Source: Planctomycetaceae bacterium
GTDB taxonomy: Bacteria; Planctomycetota; Planctomycetia; Pirellulales; Thermoguttaceae
DNA length: 5,571 bases
Direction of reading: 5' to 3'
NCBI GenBank assembly: GCA_031254675.1
Contig: JAIRTV010000363.1
Span: 1 to 5,571 of the forward strand
How positions within the stretch are numbered: the first letter of the stretch is position 1; each line of letters starts with the position of its first letter. The translations under genes and the position numbers were made by a program. Positions 4,132-5,571 of this stretch are shown piece after piece. The notes below the pieces were generated by a model. It was given only the letters and a program-made list of their open reading frames with translations, ran no database searches and was not told the origin of the DNA.

Positions 4132-5358
4132 TTAGTATTCATAAATAAAATTGGCGAGTGTGGCGTTTCCCAGATGGTTACAAACATTCTGGACAAACTC
4201 AATCGGCGTCCCTTTTTGGGAACTCAAAATAACTTTAACACGGCAATTCGATTTTCCGGCAACAAGAGCATCCAATGTTGTTACCAACTTTTCCACGTCA
4301 ACCGGTTGGTTATTTAATGTTAATGTTGCGGCGGTTGCAATGTTGAGATGAGCAAGGATTGTTGTTTCATTTTCGGCTTCACGAAGTACCTGCTCCATCG
4401 AAACGGCAACTCCTTTTGTTTTACTTTGTTCGGCGGCTTCCATGAAAGCCATGATTTCGATTGTTTCCTGTGGATCGACGGGAGCTTGACCGGTTTTGAA
4501 AAATTGGGCAATTGCAACGACAAGCGGTTGATAACCTTCGTAAGAGCCGGCGTCGGTGATTCCTTTGTTGCCGAAAACGATGGCGCCGTATCCGGTTTTG
4601 CCGGTTCGGATTCCCCGAAACGTTCCGATTCGTCCGTCTTTCCAGACGCCGACAACAAGTTCGGTGCCTTCGGTTTGAGTTCGCGTAACGGATTGACAAC
4701 CGGTTCCCATAATAGTAAACAACGTCTCGACTCCGTGAATACCATACCAAAAAAGATCAGGATGTTTCTCGTTGAGCGAACACGGACTCCAAACATCACA
4801 ACCAATCACATTCCCCGCCGACAATTCCCCTTTTCGCGCCTTTTGGAAACCAGAAGCAAAACGTAATGACGACGCCGAAAAGATAGGAACTTGCTTTTCC
4901 TGAGCCAAACGGAATATCGTTAAAACATCGGCAAGCGAAGCTGCCATCGGTTTATCGATAAACAATGGTTTTCCGGCGTTAATGACGGGTTTGGCTTGTT
5001 CGAGGTGGGGGCGTCCGTCAACACTTTCAAGCAACACGCCATCAATTTCTAGAAGCATGGATTCGATCGTGTTGTGTAGTCGAATCCCTTGTTTTTCCAA
5101 TTCGTCGGCATACTGCCTGACACGATTCCAACTTCCGGCGTTGTCCGGCATTCCACCCGGATAAGCCGCAACAACTTGAAAACCACGACATTGTTCCGGC
5201 GCGTTGGGATCGTTTAGAATTTTGACAAACGCGGGAACATGCGATGTTGTTGTACCGATAACGCCAAGACGAAAAACCTCACCGCCTAAAACATTGGCAA
5301 CAACACCGACAAAAAACAGAAAACTACAAACAGCATAACAAAAAATTCTAATCATCAT
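4132..5358 (-). CDS. Exported Gfo/Idh/MocA-like protein with ExbD-like C-terminal extension
   Basis: This is an intact 408-residue protein. An in-frame TAA two codons upstream (5362-5364) forces the start to 5358 or the adjacent ATG at 5355; no Shine-Dalgarno site is seen. Residues 5-24 form a hydrophobic export segment without a twin-arginine motif. Residues 29-160 form a Rossmann-type domain: RLGVIGTTTSHV (30-41), VLLESVDGRPH near 108-118, and IDKP (134-137) in the place of the family EKP. The second domain has the subfamily landmarks YGIHGVETLF (205-214), VVGVWKDGRIGTFRGIR (235-251) and a helix ending MAFMEAAEQSK (303-313). The family oxidises or reduces sugars and polyols using NAD(P). 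Here the loop reads G-T-T-T-S-H instead of GxGxxG, as in the 'G.DTSHV' branch common in planctomycetes, so cofactor use is uncertain. Residues about 330-408 are an extra domain absent from usual members. The hydrolase gene follows on the same strand. Confidence 0.85.
   Translation of the reverse strand: MMIRIFCYAVCSFLFFVGVVANVLGGEVFRLGVIGTTTSHVPAFVKILNDPNAPEQCRGFQVVAAYPGGMPDNAGSWNRVRQYADELEKQGIRLHNTIESMLLEIDGVLLESVDGRPHLEQAKPVINAGKPLFIDKPMAASLADVLTIFRLAQEKQVPIFSASSLRFASGFQKARKGELSAGNVIGCDVWSPCSLNEKHPDLFWYGIHGVETLFTIMGTGCQSVTRTQTEGTELVVGVWKDGRIGTFRGIRTGKTGYGAIVFGNKGITDAGSYEGYQPLVVAIAQFFKTGQAPVDPQETIEIMAFMEAAEQSKTKGVAVSMEQVLREAENETTILAHLNIATAATLTLNNQPVDVEKLVTTLDALVAGKSNCRVKVILSSQKGTPIEFVQNVCNHLGNATLANFIYEY
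4141..4332 (-). other. ExbD/TolR-like C-terminal domain of the oxidoreductase
   Basis: Residues about 343-406 follow the expected end of the Gfo/Idh/MocA fold. They read as a strand (ATLTLNNQPVD), a helix (VEKLVTTLDALVAG), a strand (CRVKVILSS), a helix (TPIEFVQNVCNHLGN) and a final strand (LANFIY). This order, and the spacing of 'LNNQPVD..KL...L' and 'P.EFV..V...LGN', resemble the periplasmic domain of ExbD/TolR proteins ('G.PV....L...L', 'P...V..V.D....G..N'). The match is by eye and is an inference; the transmembrane helix and the proton-conducting Asp of ExbD are absent. Confidence 0.4.
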
Positions 5359-5417
5359 TAATTAAGAGTAGAGGGTTGTGAATTACTTGGTTATTAACCG
5401 GAGTTCTTCTCGAAAAA

Positions 5418-5446
5418 AAAATAACATTATGAAAATTAAACGTCAA
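5418..5446 (-). promoter_or_regulatory. Candidate proximal promoter of the oxidoreductase gene
   Basis: On the reverse strand TTGACG (5441-5446) is followed after exactly 17 bases by TATTTT (5418-5423). The -35 box matches consensus at 5 of 6 positions and the -10 at 4 of 6. The expected transcript start gives a leader of about 50 bases to the ATG at 5358. Confidence 0.4.
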
Positions 5447-5468
5447 CACAGACAACAACAAGACGACC

Positions 5469-5496
5469 ATTATAAGATTGTCGATTAAAATACCAA
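5469..5496 (-). promoter_or_regulatory. Candidate distal promoter of the oxidoreductase gene
   Basis: On the reverse strand TTGGTA (5491-5496) is followed after 16 bases by a perfect TATAAT (5469-5474). The leader to the ATG would be about 105 bases. Together with the proximal candidate this suggests tandem promoters, though AT-rich DNA gives chance matches. Confidence 0.4.
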
Positions 5497-5571
5497 TACA
5501 TCCTTTTTTGCCAAAACGCTTCGAAAATACGACAAAAGGTTAGATTTTTTCTTTAACCTTTCCCTAACACA

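Larger units (their letters stand above)
5359..5571. other. Upstream regulatory region of the reverse-strand genes
   Basis: These 213 AT-rich bases have no supportable ORF. The region carries two candidate reverse-strand promoters upstream of the oxidoreductase start, at 5418-5446 and 5469-5496. The window ends before any further gene can be seen. Confidence 0.55.

Noticed and set aside
4320..4866. Long open frames antisense to and overlapping the oxidoreductase gene
   Set aside because: Arg- and Ser-rich translations with no domain logic; they arise from codon bias of the clear reverse-strand gene.

Overview
The window looks like accessory chromosome of a Planctomycetota-type bacterium, or a relative in the PVC group. 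It has a Gfo/Idh/MocA oxidoreductase next to a secreted 3-keto-disaccharide hydrolase (DUF1080) protein, a secreted pentapeptide-repeat protein with the planctomycete-style 'STWNYK..RMEGI.LP' tail, an RHS remnant, few clear Shine-Dalgarno sites and long AT-rich spacers. This taxonomic reading is inferred from gene content and has not been tested by search.

Left part (1-1271, + strand): the C-terminal end of an RHS/YD-repeat protein whose start lies outside the window. The conserved core, ending in DPSGN at 412-426, is followed by a variable tip. The reading frame is broken twice, near 36-46 and near 645-672. The second break splits the tip from the core. The tip is much more AT-rich than the core and looks like a lectin-like beta-sandwich with an insertion.

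Middle (1272-3218): an AT-rich spacer, then an intact secreted pentapeptide-repeat protein (1594-2556). After it comes a 660-base non-coding stretch containing a perfect 17-base dyad, a 250-base MITE-like element bounded by 18-base inverted repeats (2743-2992), a GC-richer bulged hairpin overlapping a 30-codon ORF, and a perfect 11-bp hairpin near the end of the next, convergent gene.

Right part (3219-5571, - strand): two same-strand genes, both with export signals. The upstream one (5358 to 4132) is a Gfo/Idh/MocA-like protein with an unusual nucleotide-binding loop and a C-terminal extension of about 80 residues resembling the ExbD/TolR periplasmic domain. The downstream one (3938 to 3219) is a DUF1080/3-keto-disaccharide hydrolase. 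In characterised systems these two families act in sequence on sugars: oxidation at C3, then cleavage of the 3-keto-glycoside. A joint extracytoplasmic role in glycan use is therefore reasonable but unproven. Each gene has its own candidate promoter. The most novel items are the oxidoreductase-ExbD-like fusion, the split RHS tip and the MITE-like element.
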